Of a stretch of DNA of 12,266 nucleotides, positions 1 to 7,459 are shown piece by piece; the first letter of the stretch is position 1; each line of letters begins with the position of its first letter. The translations under genes were made by a program, and so were the position numbers. The DNA is from CAYQDF01 sp964416175 (GTDB lineage: Bacteria > Chloroflexota > Anaerolineae > Anaerolineales > UBA4823), in assembly GCA_964416175.1 (NCBI GenBank), contig CAYQDF010000096.1, positions 1-12,266 on the forward strand. The letters run 5' to 3'. Under the pieces are notes generated by a model. That model was given only the letters and a program-made list of their open reading frames with translations, was not told the origin of the DNA and ran no database searches.

Positions 1-1
1 G

Positions 2-1111
2 ATCACTCCGAGACGGATTAGCGCATCACAGTCAGTCTCTCTCTGGCGTTATCTACCGCTATTGCCGGTTGAAGATCCTGGTGGTGCCGATACCACGCTC
101 CGATCGGCCGGTGGGACGCCGCTCTATTCTCCTCCAGGATTGTTGGCTGAGCTGGAGTTCCCTCGCCTCTGGATCAAAGACGAGAGCCGCAACCCGACCG
201 CGTCCTTCAAGGACCGGGCGAGCGCCGTGGTGGTCGCCAGGGCGCGCGAGATCGGGGCAGCCGTAGTGGTGACAGCATCGACCGGCAACGCTGGTGCAGC
301 CCTCGCCGGCATGGCTGCAGCGGTTGGTCAGCCCGCGGTGATCTTCGCTCCGCGTACGGCTCCGCCGGCCAAGATTGCCCAGCTGCTGGTGTTCGGCGCG
401 CAGGTTTACCTGGTGGATGGCACCTACGATCAGGCGTTCGACCTGACGATCCAGGCCGCGAACGAGTTCGGCTGGTATAACCGCAACACTGGTTACAACC
501 CGTTCACGATTGAAGGGAAGAAGACCGCAGCTTTTGAGATCTGGGAGGCTGTCTTGTTCCGGAATCGATTCACACAGCCGCCAGCAATCTTCGTTTCCGT
601 GGGAGATGGGAACATCATCTCCGGATTACATAAAGGATTCAAAGAGCTGGTCACCCTCGGGTGGCTGGATGAAGCGCCGCGGTTGTTTGGAGTCCAGGCG
701 GAAGGCTCAGCAGCGATCGCCAACGCTTTTTTTGCAGGTGTAGAGTCAATCGCGCCGGTCAAGGCGCAGACCCTCGCCGACAGCATCTCGGTCGATCTGC
801 CCCGCGACGGCCTGCGGGCTGTGCGGGCTGCCAGGCAAACCGGAGGCGCGTATCTGACCGTCACGGATGCTGAAATCCTCCAGGCAATCGCAGAGCTCGG
901 CAAAGCGGGGATTTTTGCCGAGCCGGCTGGCGCGGCTTCCTTCGCCGGACTGCGAAAAGCAGCCCGCGAGGGCGTGGTCAGCCCGGAGGATCCGGTGGTC
1001 GTCATAAACACTGGAAGTGGTCTGAAGGACGTGGGGGCAGCCATGCGGGCAGTCCCGGAAGCGCCGGTGATTGAACCAACTCTTCAGGCCATAAAGAAAG
1101 TGATAAGATAA
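2..1111 (+). CDS. thrC: Threonine synthase, 5' end outside the window
   Basis: This is a PLP-dependent enzyme that converts O-phospho-L-homoserine to L-threonine and phosphate, the last cytosolic step of threonine synthesis. The PLP lysine sits in NPTASFKDRAS (about bases 190-222). The glycine-rich ASTGNAGAA segment, GDGNIISGLHKGF and the C-terminal NTGSGLKD are the expected fold-type II landmarks. A TTG at 62 could be taken as the start, but the frame stays open back to base 2. That upstream stretch encodes SLWRYLPLLPVED, which matches the conserved WRY..LLP segment of threonine synthases. The real start, and any N-terminal zinc-ribbon, must therefore lie before the window. The stop is TAA at 1109-1111. 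I am confident of the family. Other fold-type II enzymes such as threonine dehydratase are less likely because of the WRY..LLP and NTGSGLKD motifs. Confidence 0.92.
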   Translation: MTPRRISASQSVSLWRYLPLLPVEDPGGADTTLRSAGGTPLYSPPGLLAELEFPRLWIKDESRNPTASFKDRASAVVVARAREIGAAVVVTASTGNAGAALAGMAAAVGQPAVIFAPRTAPPAKIAQLLVFGAQVYLVDGTYDQAFDLTIQAANEFGWYNRNTGYNPFTIEGKKTAAFEIWEAVLFRNRFTQPPAIFVSVGDGNIISGLHKGFKELVTLGWLDEAPRLFGVQAEGSAAIANAFFAGVESIAPVKAQTLADSISVDLPRDGLRAVRAARQTGGAYLTVTDAEILQAIAELGKAGIFAEPAGAASFAGLRKAAREGVVSPEDPVVVINTGSGLKDVGAAMRAVPEAPVIEPTLQAIKKVIR

Positions 1112-1192
1112 TCGGGGCATCAATTCGATGCGCACGATTGAAATGACACAGGCTGCGATCTCTCAGGTTGGTAAATCGTTTGAAGAATCAGA

Positions 1193-2188
1193 ATGAACCC
1201 AACGATCTCAATTGTCGCCCCCATATTTAACGAATCCGGGAACCTCCCTGAGCTCTACCGGCGAATCGTGGACGTCATGGAACAGGCCGGTGAGACCTGG
1301 GAGCTGATCCTGGTCGACGATGGTTCGACGGATGAATCGGCGAACCTGATCAGTGAGTTGGCAAGTAAGGATTCACGGGTGCGACCGGTGATTTTTTCAC
1401 GGAACTTCGGTCATCAGATCGCGGTCACAGCCGGACTGGATTATAGCCGGGGCAAGGCGATCGTCATTATCGATGCAGACCTTCAGGACCCACCGGAGGT
1501 CATCCTGGATCTGATTGCCAAATGGCATGAAGGGTACGAGGTCGTCTACGCGGTGCGCGCTGAGCGCGAAGGAGAAAGCTGGTTCAAGCTGCTCACCGCC
1601 TCCTGGTTCTACCGCCTGATCTCCAGCATCACCGACGTGAAGTTGCCGCTCGACGCCGGCGACTTCCGTTTGCTGGATCGCAGCGTGGTCAATGTTCTGA
1701 ATAAGATGCGGGAAAGGCACCGGTTCCTGCGTGGCATGTCGGTGTGGGTTGGTTTTCGCCAGACAGGTGTGCCGTATCGCAGGGCCGCTCGATTTCGAGG
1801 GGAAACGAAATACCCCTTTCGAAAGATGCTGCGCCTGGCGGTCAACGCCATCACCAGTTTTTCCTATTTTCCTCTCCAGCTGGCTACTTATATGGGCTTC
1901 TTTTCTGCCGGGATGAGCATCCTTTCCATCCCGGTCGTGATCGCTCTCCGCTTATGGGGAGGCAACCAGGCTCCCCTCCTGGGGCAAGCAACGACATTGA
2001 TTGCAGTCCTGTTCCTGGGCGGCGTGCAGCTCATCTCCCTGGGTATCCTGGGTGAGTACATCGGCCGTTTATACGACGAAGCCAAGGGTCGTCCATTATA
2101 TATCGTCAGGGAAGCGCCAGCTCGCGAAGAAACCGAGGAAGTTCAGTCAAGGAGACAAGACCACCTCCAGGCGCACACCCAAAATTGA
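1193..2188 (+). CDS. Family 2 polyprenyl-phosphate glycosyltransferase (GtrB/DPM1-like)
   Basis: This is an inverting GT-A glycosyltransferase that probably moves a sugar from a nucleotide donor to undecaprenyl (or similar) phosphate on the inner face of the membrane. Of its 331 residues, 1-220 form the catalytic domain, with VDDGSTD (41-47), the metal-binding DADLQDP (94-100), DFRL (157-160) and RFRGETKYPFRKM (about 200-212). Two membrane segments follow, at about 227-253 and 262-290. The family-typical GEYIGRLYDEAKGRPLYIV (287-305) and a charged tail close the protein. This two-helix layout is that of GtrB, ArnC-like and bactoprenol glucosyltransferases rather than soluble family 2 enzymes. 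The start is the ATG at 1193, with only a weak GAAGA-like ribosome site before it. It lies 81 bases after the threonine synthase gene. The sugar and the final acceptor cannot be read from the sequence. No flippase or GtrC-type partner is adjacent. Confidence 0.9.
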   Translation: MNPTISIVAPIFNESGNLPELYRRIVDVMEQAGETWELILVDDGSTDESANLISELASKDSRVRPVIFSRNFGHQIAVTAGLDYSRGKAIVIIDADLQDPPEVILDLIAKWHEGYEVVYAVRAEREGESWFKLLTASWFYRLISSITDVKLPLDAGDFRLLDRSVVNVLNKMRERHRFLRGMSVWVGFRQTGVPYRRAARFRGETKYPFRKMLRLAVNAITSFSYFPLQLATYMGFFSAGMSILSIPVVIALRLWGGNQAPLLGQATTLIAVLFLGGVQLISLGILGEYIGRLYDEAKGRPLYIVREAPAREETEEVQSRRQDHLQAHTQN

Positions 2189-2288
2189 GAACGCTGTGAT
2201 TACCATCCGTCCCGTCCTTGCCAAAAGCACTGAGCGCATCTGTCAGGACTTCACACCCAACCAGCAATGAAAGGAATTTGATCTCACC

Positions 2289-3749
2289 ATGATTGATTTG
2301 ACCGTTGAGGAGACTCGCAGAGAGCGAGCGGCGCAAAGAGCCAGGGAACGCAAGATCATCATCCCGACTTTCGCGCAGATGAAAGATCCAGGCCTGATTC
2401 CGGCCGGGATCAGGGATTCGCTGAGCGGGATTGGTTTATGGGATGTCCGGCCTGAAAATCTTTTCCGCATAACGTGGAAAAACCAGCCCACGCCGAACGG
2501 CGGCGGGTTTGGGGGGGTGAACACCCTGGAATTCCCATCGAGCCTGACGGGTGTCCCGGCGCGGATCATCGCCCTGGTTGGCAAGTGGTTCCCGACTGGA
2601 GCGCACAAGGTTGGGGCGGCGTTCGGCTGCCTGGTGCCGCGCCTGGTTACGGGACAGTTTGACCCAACGAGCCAGAAGGCTGTCTGGCCTTCGACCGGGA
2701 ATTTCTGCCGGGGAGGGGCCTACGATTCTGCCCTGCTCGGCTGCCAGTCGATCGCCATCCTGCCTGAAGGGATGAGCCGCGAGCGGTTCGAGTGGCTGGA
2801 AAATATCGCCGGAGAAGTAATCACGACGCCGGGCAGCGAATCAAATGTAAAAGAGATCTTCGATAAATGCTGGGAGCTCCGTAAGTCTGGTGAAGATCTC
2901 ATGATCTTTAACCAATTCGAAGAGTTCGGGAATTACCTGTGGCACTACGAAATCACCGGGCATGCCATGGAGGAAGTCCTCCAGCAGGTCTTAGGTCCCT
3001 ACGATGTTTACCGGGGCGTGGTGTCCGCAACCGGTTCAGCGGGTACGATTGCGTGCGGGGATTACCTGAAGCAGCTCTTCCCGGCCAGTAAAATCGTCGC
3101 CAGCGAGGCCCTGCAATGCCCAACACTGTTAGAAAATGGCTTCGGCGCGCACCGGATTGAAGGGATTGGCGATAAACACGTGCCCTGGATCCACAACGTA
3201 AAAAATACCGACCTGGTGGTTGCCATCGACGATGAAGCTGTTGTGAGCCTGGCGCGCCTTTTTAATGAGCCAAACGGTCAGGCATACCTGGTATATAAAG
3301 GCATCCCGGAAGAATTCGTAAGGAAGCTCGACCTGCTTGGTTTTTCAGGGATCGCCAATCTTCTGTCGGCGATCAAGTTTGCCAAATACTACGAAATGGG
3401 CGAGAACGATGTCGTGCTGACCATCCTGACGGATTCCATGGAGCTCTACGACAGCCGCCTGGCAGAGATGCATGCCGAGTTTGGTGGGTACACCAGCCTC
3501 GACGCTGCGGGGCACTTCTCCCGGTATTTGATGGGTATCTCGACCGATGCCATGCTCGAGTTGACATATCCGGAGAGGCGGAGAGTGCACAACCTGAAAT
3601 ACTACACATGGGTTGAACAGCAAGGGCGGGCCTATGATGAGATCATGGATCAATGGTATAAGGCCGATTACTGGACTGCCACACAGTCCCAGGTAGAGGA
3701 GATCGATGCCTTGATCGATGAGTTCAACCAGATAGTTGGATTGATCTGA
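2289..3749 (+). CDS. PLP-dependent fold-type II enzyme, TrpB/cysteine-synthase superfamily, substrate unknown
   Basis: This 486-residue soluble enzyme belongs to the PALP (tryptophan synthase beta/cysteine synthase) superfamily. The motif PTGAHKVGAA (102-111) is very close to the TGAHK of tryptophan synthase beta and marks Lys107 as the PLP Schiff-base lysine. STGNFCRGGA (135-144) is the substrate/cofactor loop, and SATGSAGT (246-253) is the glycine-rich phosphate cup. The C-terminal part carries TDSMELYDSR (381-390) and an aromatic-rich helix region, LKYYTWVEQQG (436-446). It is about 90 residues longer than TrpB, DpaL or threonine dehydratase and does not match their diagnostic sequences. 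I take it as a separate family often annotated only as 'pyridoxal-phosphate dependent enzyme'. The start at 2289 is preceded by AAGGA at 2271-2275, an unusually long 13-base spacing. It is followed after 17 bases by a small protein and then a hydantoinase, so a beta-elimination or amino-acid lyase role in catabolism is plausible but inferred. Confidence 0.85.
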   Translation: MIDLTVEETRRERAAQRARERKIIIPTFAQMKDPGLIPAGIRDSLSGIGLWDVRPENLFRITWKNQPTPNGGGFGGVNTLEFPSSLTGVPARIIALVGKWFPTGAHKVGAAFGCLVPRLVTGQFDPTSQKAVWPSTGNFCRGGAYDSALLGCQSIAILPEGMSRERFEWLENIAGEVITTPGSESNVKEIFDKCWELRKSGEDLMIFNQFEEFGNYLWHYEITGHAMEEVLQQVLGPYDVYRGVVSATGSAGTIACGDYLKQLFPASKIVASEALQCPTLLENGFGAHRIEGIGDKHVPWIHNVKNTDLVVAIDDEAVVSLARLFNEPNGQAYLVYKGIPEEFVRKLDLLGFSGIANLLSAIKFAKYYEMGENDVVLTILTDSMELYDSRLAEMHAEFGGYTSLDAAGHFSRYLMGISTDAMLELTYPERRRVHNLKYYTWVEQQGRAYDEIMDQWYKADYWTATQSQVEEIDALIDEFNQIVGLI

Positions 3750-3766
3750 TTCTTATAACCTCACAC

Positions 3767-4333
3767 ATGTCAGCCTCGCTCGAACCGTCTTCTTTAGTCC
3801 TGGTCGCGGTGATGACTGATCCGCGGGACCTGGAGATCGCGCGCCTTCTCGGCTGGTACCGTATCCCGCTACGCACTGCCCCGAAAGTGATCGGGGTGGA
3901 TTATCTCGCCTTCTATCAAAGCGGATCATTTGGGGATGCTGGAGGATGTATTCAGTACATCGCGGCGGTCAAAGGATACGAGCTTGTCACCCGCGCCGAA
4001 CTGCTGCATGATGAGCCTGAACACCCACGCGCCAGGGAGGAGTACTACAAAATCCAGGTAGGACCCCTGGAACCGCTCGCGAGGCCGATCCCGGCGGGGA
4101 AATGGCGCCGAATCACATTCCTTTACACGACGGGGGAATACCTGCAGCACGCCAGTACGATTAACGATCTGGTCGTCCACACAGATGAGCGGCAGGTCCT
4201 CTGGAGAGCTCTGCGGGAAAGATTAATCCGGAGCACAGAGTACAACATCGGAGATGAGCCTGATCTGGATCTCGATCCTGAAGTCCTGGCAGCCCTGCTG
4301 GGTTTCAAGGAGATGGGATCGCCCCGTCGATGA
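3767..4333 (+). CDS. Uncharacterised protein, possible PUA/EVE-like fold
   Basis: I do not recognise a named function. The 188-residue protein has no membrane segment or signal peptide. Its pattern is a beta strand with DPRDLEIA (18-25), then GWYRIP (29-34), VDYLAFYQSGSFG (44-56), CIQYIAAVKGYELV (61-74), HPRAREEYYKIQVGPLEPLARPI (86-108, split here by a loop) and RRITFLYTT (114-122). The order W-Y, 'DYLAFY', a glycine, 'IaaVkgyeLv', 'YYKIqvgpLepL.rPI' resembles EVE/PUA-type beta barrels, which bind modified bases or RNA. That is my fold guess from pattern only. ATG 3767 lacks a clear ribosome site. An in-frame ATG at 3812 (residue 16) is an alternative start, and the conserved-looking part begins near residue 11. 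It lies between the PLP enzyme and the hydantoinase, with gaps of 17 and 32 bases, so it is probably co-transcribed with them. Confidence 0.75.
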   Translation: MSASLEPSSLVLVAVMTDPRDLEIARLLGWYRIPLRTAPKVIGVDYLAFYQSGSFGDAGGCIQYIAAVKGYELVTRAELLHDEPEHPRAREEYYKIQVGPLEPLARPIPAGKWRRITFLYTTGEYLQHASTINDLVVHTDERQVLWRALRERLIRSTEYNIGDEPDLDLDPEVLAALLGFKEMGSPRR

Positions 4334-4355
4334 TTGTGGTCTGCTCCTGATGTCC

Positions 4356-4360
4356 AGAGG
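4356..4360 (+). promoter_or_regulatory. Ribosome binding site deciding the hydantoinase start
   Basis: AGAGG, continuing into TGA, ends five bases before ATG 4366. It overlaps the alternative GTG at 4360, which therefore cannot use it. This supports a 472-residue product starting MALLIKSG. Confidence 0.7.
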
Positions 4361-4365
4361 TGAGC

Positions 4366-5784
4366 ATGGCGCTGTTGATTAAATCCGGAACGATCATCAC
4401 TGCTGCAGAAACTTTTGTCGGCGACATCCACGTTGATGGAGAGCAGATCGCTGCGGTCGGAGTGGGCTTATCCGCTCCAGGGGCGCGCGTGATCGACGCG
4501 GCGGGAAAGCTGGTCATGCCAGGTGGGATCGATCCTCACACCCATTTCGACTTACCAATGTTCAACACCGTATCCTCGGACGACCATTATACCGGTCATA
4601 AGGCTGCTGCTTTCGGCGGGACCACGACCGTGATGGACTTCATTCCCCAGGACCACGCGTCCCTCAAGCAGGCTGTGGAGGCCTGGCAGCTCAAGGCAGC
4701 TCCGAAGGCCGCCATCGATTATGGTTTTCATATGAACATCACCCGCCTGGATGACAGGGTCGAAGCGGAGATCCCCGCCTTGCTCGAGCAGGGGATCACG
4801 ACGGTGAAGGTGTTCACCGCGTACAATGGTCGGCTGCGATTGTCCGATGGTGAGATCTTTCGCGTCTTGAGGATTGCCCGACAATACGGGATGCTGACCA
4901 TGCTTCACGCCGAGAACGGGGACGTGATTGAGGTCCTGGTCGCCGAAGCGCTGGCGGAAGGTAAGACTTCCGCTGAATGGCACGCGCTGACGAGGCCTGG
5001 CTGGGGGGGCGTCGAAGCTGTCCTGCGAGGGGTCGCTCTGGCCGAACAGGCAGGAGCTCCGCTGTATGTTGTGCATGTGAACCAGGTACGAGAGGTGGAT
5101 CAGCTGCGCTACGCCCGCCGGCAAGGGATTCGAGTGATGGGTGAGACCTGTCCGCCCTACCTCTTCTTCACCATTGACCATCTGCGTCGCTCGGACGGGG
5201 CGAAGTGGGTGTGCTCCCCGCCCTTGCGCACCGCGGAGGATAATCTTGGCCTGTGGCAGGCCCTGGCAGACGGCACTTTGCAGACGATCGGGACGGACCA
5301 CTGCCCCTTCTTCTTCGATGGCACCCGGCCGATTCAGTATGAAGGGAAACCTGTAGCGATCCCGGGGAAAGAACTGGGAAGAGAGGATTTCACCAAGATC
5401 CCGAATGGAGTGCCGGGAGTCGGTGACCGTTTACCGGTGTTGTGGACGTACGGTGTGCGGTCCGGGAGGCTGTCTCCGAACCAGTTTGTTGCATTGACGA
5501 GCACGAACGTGGCTAAGATCTTCGGTCTATACCCGCGGAAAGGGACGCTCCTCCCTGGCTCCGATGCGGATATCGTGATCTGGGATCCTGAACGCCGGGT
5601 GAAGTATGGGGCGGCGATGGCCCACCACCGCACAGACTACAACCTTTACGAGGGCTGGGAACTGGTCGGTTTCCCAGAGACAGTCATTCTGCGCGGCCAG
5701 CCGATTGTGGATAAGGAAAAGTGGCTTGGGTCGCCTGGTTCCGGACGTTTTTTACCTCGCCAACCCGGTGCTCCCGTGCTTTGA
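4366..5784 (+). CDS. hydA: Dihydropyrimidinase / D-hydantoinase
   Basis: This is a cyclic-amidase of the amidohydrolase superfamily that opens dihydropyrimidine or 5-substituted hydantoin rings to N-carbamoyl amino acids. At 472 residues it has the normal family length. The binuclear zinc site is complete. It comprises His58 and His60 in DPHTHFD, the carbamylated Lys148 in TTVKVFTAY, His181 in LHAENGD, His237 in VVHVNQ and Asp311 in GTDHCPF. Tyr153, Ser284 (CSPPLR) and Asn347 (KIPNGVPG) match substrate-contacting positions. NGRL after Tyr153 differs from the usual KG, so the substrate may not be dihydrouracil. I chose ATG 4366 over GTG 4360 because AGAGG (4356-4360) lies five bases upstream and GTG falls inside that site. 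MALLIKSG is also the usual N-terminus. No N-carbamoylase (beta-ureidopropionase) or dihydropyrimidine dehydrogenase is in the window. Allantoinase and dihydroorotase are less likely given the KVFxAY and CSPPLR motifs. Confidence 0.92.
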   Translation: MALLIKSGTIITAAETFVGDIHVDGEQIAAVGVGLSAPGARVIDAAGKLVMPGGIDPHTHFDLPMFNTVSSDDHYTGHKAAAFGGTTTVMDFIPQDHASLKQAVEAWQLKAAPKAAIDYGFHMNITRLDDRVEAEIPALLEQGITTVKVFTAYNGRLRLSDGEIFRVLRIARQYGMLTMLHAENGDVIEVLVAEALAEGKTSAEWHALTRPGWGGVEAVLRGVALAEQAGAPLYVVHVNQVREVDQLRYARRQGIRVMGETCPPYLFFTIDHLRRSDGAKWVCSPPLRTAEDNLGLWQALADGTLQTIGTDHCPFFFDGTRPIQYEGKPVAIPGKELGREDFTKIPNGVPGVGDRLPVLWTYGVRSGRLSPNQFVALTSTNVAKIFGLYPRKGTLLPGSDADIVIWDPERRVKYGAAMAHHRTDYNLYEGWELVGFPETVILRGQPIVDKEKWLGSPGSGRFLPRQPGAPVL

Positions 5785-5850
5785 CGCCCCTTTGCAAGAC
5801 GGTGAAGCGAGGATCCTGCACCACAAAGCATAAAGGCCAATCCCCTAGCA

Positions 5851-7422
5851 ATGGTTCTGTACCTGGCAGTTGGAATTTTGATCCTGGCGCCCGCGATCAT
5901 GCTGATCTTGCGCAGCATGCGGCGGGGATTTGCCTATCCATGGCTGCCAGCGACAACTGGCGCGCTGGTCGCCTGGCTGGCAGTGCTGGCGTTAGGTCTT
6001 CAGATCCCCCGAATCATTAAGCTCGGCGCGTGGGGTCCAGAAGGATCGTTCACTGTCTCCCCGAGTTTACTGGTTGACCAGACCTCCTGGCCCTTTGCGG
6101 TTGCGGTGGCGACGCTTCTCCTGGCGACGATTCTGACCGATGTGGCTCGACCGCTGCATGCGGGGTGGTTGACCTGGGCCGGAGCCCCTTTTCTGACCGC
6201 CCTGGGGTTATTGGGGGTTTTGGCCGCGAATCCGCTCACCCTTGTGCTGGCCTGGAGCGCTTACGACCTGGCCGAATTGGGACTGGTGCTGTTCCTTGAG
6301 GGGAAATCCGAGTCACGCAGAGGCGCGATCGCCAGCTTCGCGATCCGTGTGGTGGGCAGCTTTTCCCTTTTGACAGGGATCAGTCTTGTAACCCCAACCG
6401 CCGGCTACCTGTCATTATCCGGTTCTCCGCAAGCGCATGCCCTGGTATTCCTGGCAGCCTTTTTAAGGCTGGCTGTGCTGCCGGTCAACCCGCCAGCCCT
6501 GAGCGAGAAGCCGCTCCGCGCGAGCCTGGGGACGATCAGCCGCTTGATGGCGGCATCAACTGCGATGTTGTTGCTCGTCCGGACAACCGGCGCCCCAGGA
6601 GCTCAGGCGGATCAATCCATCGTCATGACACCCTGGATGGCTCTGTTCGGGTTGTTCGCGATTTACGCCGGGGCATCCTGGCTGCTTGCCGGGGATGCCC
6701 TAGATGGAAGGCCAGCCTGGATCCTTGGTCTGGCGATGATGACCATGGCCTCTGCACTCAGGGGACAGGCAGATGCCGCCCTGGCGTGGGCGCTGGCATG
6801 CGTGTTTTCTGGTGGATTGGTGTTCCTCTCATCAGTCCGCACCCGAATCTCGAGCTGGATAGCCTTCGCAGGGATCCTCGGCATTGCGGGGGTCCCTTAT
6901 TCACCGGCGTGGGCGGGGACAGAGCTCTTTGCGCCTCCTTTTGATCTGGTGACAATCATATTTTTTCTGTTTACTCTGATTCTTTTTCTCAGCGGGTACT
7001 ATCGGCATACGATTCACCGGCAGGATTTCTGGGCAGGAGGGGAAAGGTGGGTCAATGCGCTATACTTTCTCGGTCTGGCGCTTCTCCCCCTGACCCATAT
7101 CGTTCTTGGATTCTTCGTTCGCCCAAGCATGGGAACTTTCGTCATCTGGGTTATCGGTCCCATCGCAGCAGTGTTGGCTGCCGGGTGGGTGTTTTGGGAG
7201 GGGCGAGGTGTTCGTTTCCCCGGGCTCGTGCTGAATATGCTGGATTCGATCTTTTCGCTCCGCTGGACTGCCAGCCTGCTCGCCCTGATCTATCAGATTG
7301 GGGGGCGATTTATTTACTTCCTAAGCCGGGTAATGGAAGGCGACGGCGGTGTGCTGTGGGTGTTGCTGTTGGTCACACTGTTGATTGCATCCCTCGTGAT
7401 CGGGAGCGGAGCAACTCCGTGA
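5851..7422 (+). CDS. Divergent antiporter-like membrane subunit (NuoM/N-related)
   Basis: This is a 523-residue polytopic membrane protein with roughly a dozen hydrophobic segments. Family features are faint but ordered. NPLTLVLAWSAYDLAELGLVLF (127-148, split in the middle) matches the helix-5 region of NuoL/M/N, with acidic Asp139 and Glu142. FLRLAVLPVN (204-213) lies where the family has K..P.H.W, so Arg206 replaces the lysine and the histidine is lost. FAGILGIAGVPYSPAWAG (339-356) matches the helix-12 GIP region. The C-terminal SRVMEGDGGVLWVLLL (492-507) resembles the end of NuoL/Mrp/HyfB-type proteins. It contains only three lysines (57, 152, 220), and I judge all three to lie in loops. 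It is 66 bases after the hydantoinase, with no convincing ribosome site in between (AAAGG at 5832-5836 is far away). It heads a three-gene membrane block. Its exact role is unknown. A non-pumping structural or gating paralogue of an antiporter subunit fits best. Confidence 0.72.
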   Translation: MVLYLAVGILILAPAIMLILRSMRRGFAYPWLPATTGALVAWLAVLALGLQIPRIIKLGAWGPEGSFTVSPSLLVDQTSWPFAVAVATLLLATILTDVARPLHAGWLTWAGAPFLTALGLLGVLAANPLTLVLAWSAYDLAELGLVLFLEGKSESRRGAIASFAIRVVGSFSLLTGISLVTPTAGYLSLSGSPQAHALVFLAAFLRLAVLPVNPPALSEKPLRASLGTISRLMAASTAMLLLVRTTGAPGAQADQSIVMTPWMALFGLFAIYAGASWLLAGDALDGRPAWILGLAMMTMASALRGQADAALAWALACVFSGGLVFLSSVRTRISSWIAFAGILGIAGVPYSPAWAGTELFAPPFDLVTIIFFLFTLILFLSGYYRHTIHRQDFWAGGERWVNALYFLGLALLPLTHIVLGFFVRPSMGTFVIWVIGPIAAVLAAGWVFWEGRGVRFPGLVLNMLDSIFSLRWTASLLALIYQIGGRFIYFLSRVMEGDGGVLWVLLLVTLLIASLVIGSGATP

Positions 7423-7446
7423 ATCGGAGCTGTCCGGCAGGTCCAG

Positions 7447-7453
7447 AAAGGAA
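7447..7453 (+). promoter_or_regulatory. Ribosome binding site before the small membrane gene
   Basis: AAAGGAA lies six bases before ATG 7460. GTG 7457 would be only three bases away, so the ATG is preferred. Confidence 0.6.
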
Positions 7454-7459
7454 CCGGTG

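Noticed and set aside
493..1044. Long open frame on the minus strand opposite threonine synthase
   Set aside because: It is antisense to a clearly conserved gene, has a low-complexity Ala/Ser/Pro-rich composition, and has no recognisable domain.
1117..1131. Inverted repeat GCATC-AATTC-GATGC just after the threonine synthase stop
   Set aside because: It has a five-base stem and no T-run after it. It is too weak for a rho-independent terminator.
1138..1166. TTGAAA as a possible -35 box before the glycosyltransferase gene
   Set aside because: The sequence 16-18 bases downstream (TCTCAG and neighbours) does not resemble a -10 box.
2186..2233. TGA of the glycosyltransferase as a possible selenocysteine codon
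   Set aside because: The frame continues only about 15 codons to another TGA, with no conserved residues and no hairpin. It is an ordinary stop.
2218..2246. TTGCCA as a possible -35 box before the PLP enzyme gene
   Set aside because: The matching -10 position reads TGTCAG, so there is no credible promoter.
4552..5301. 249-codon minus-strand open frame opposite the hydantoinase
   Set aside because: It lies wholly inside a gene with a complete metal site and shows no family motifs. It is a shadow of codon bias.
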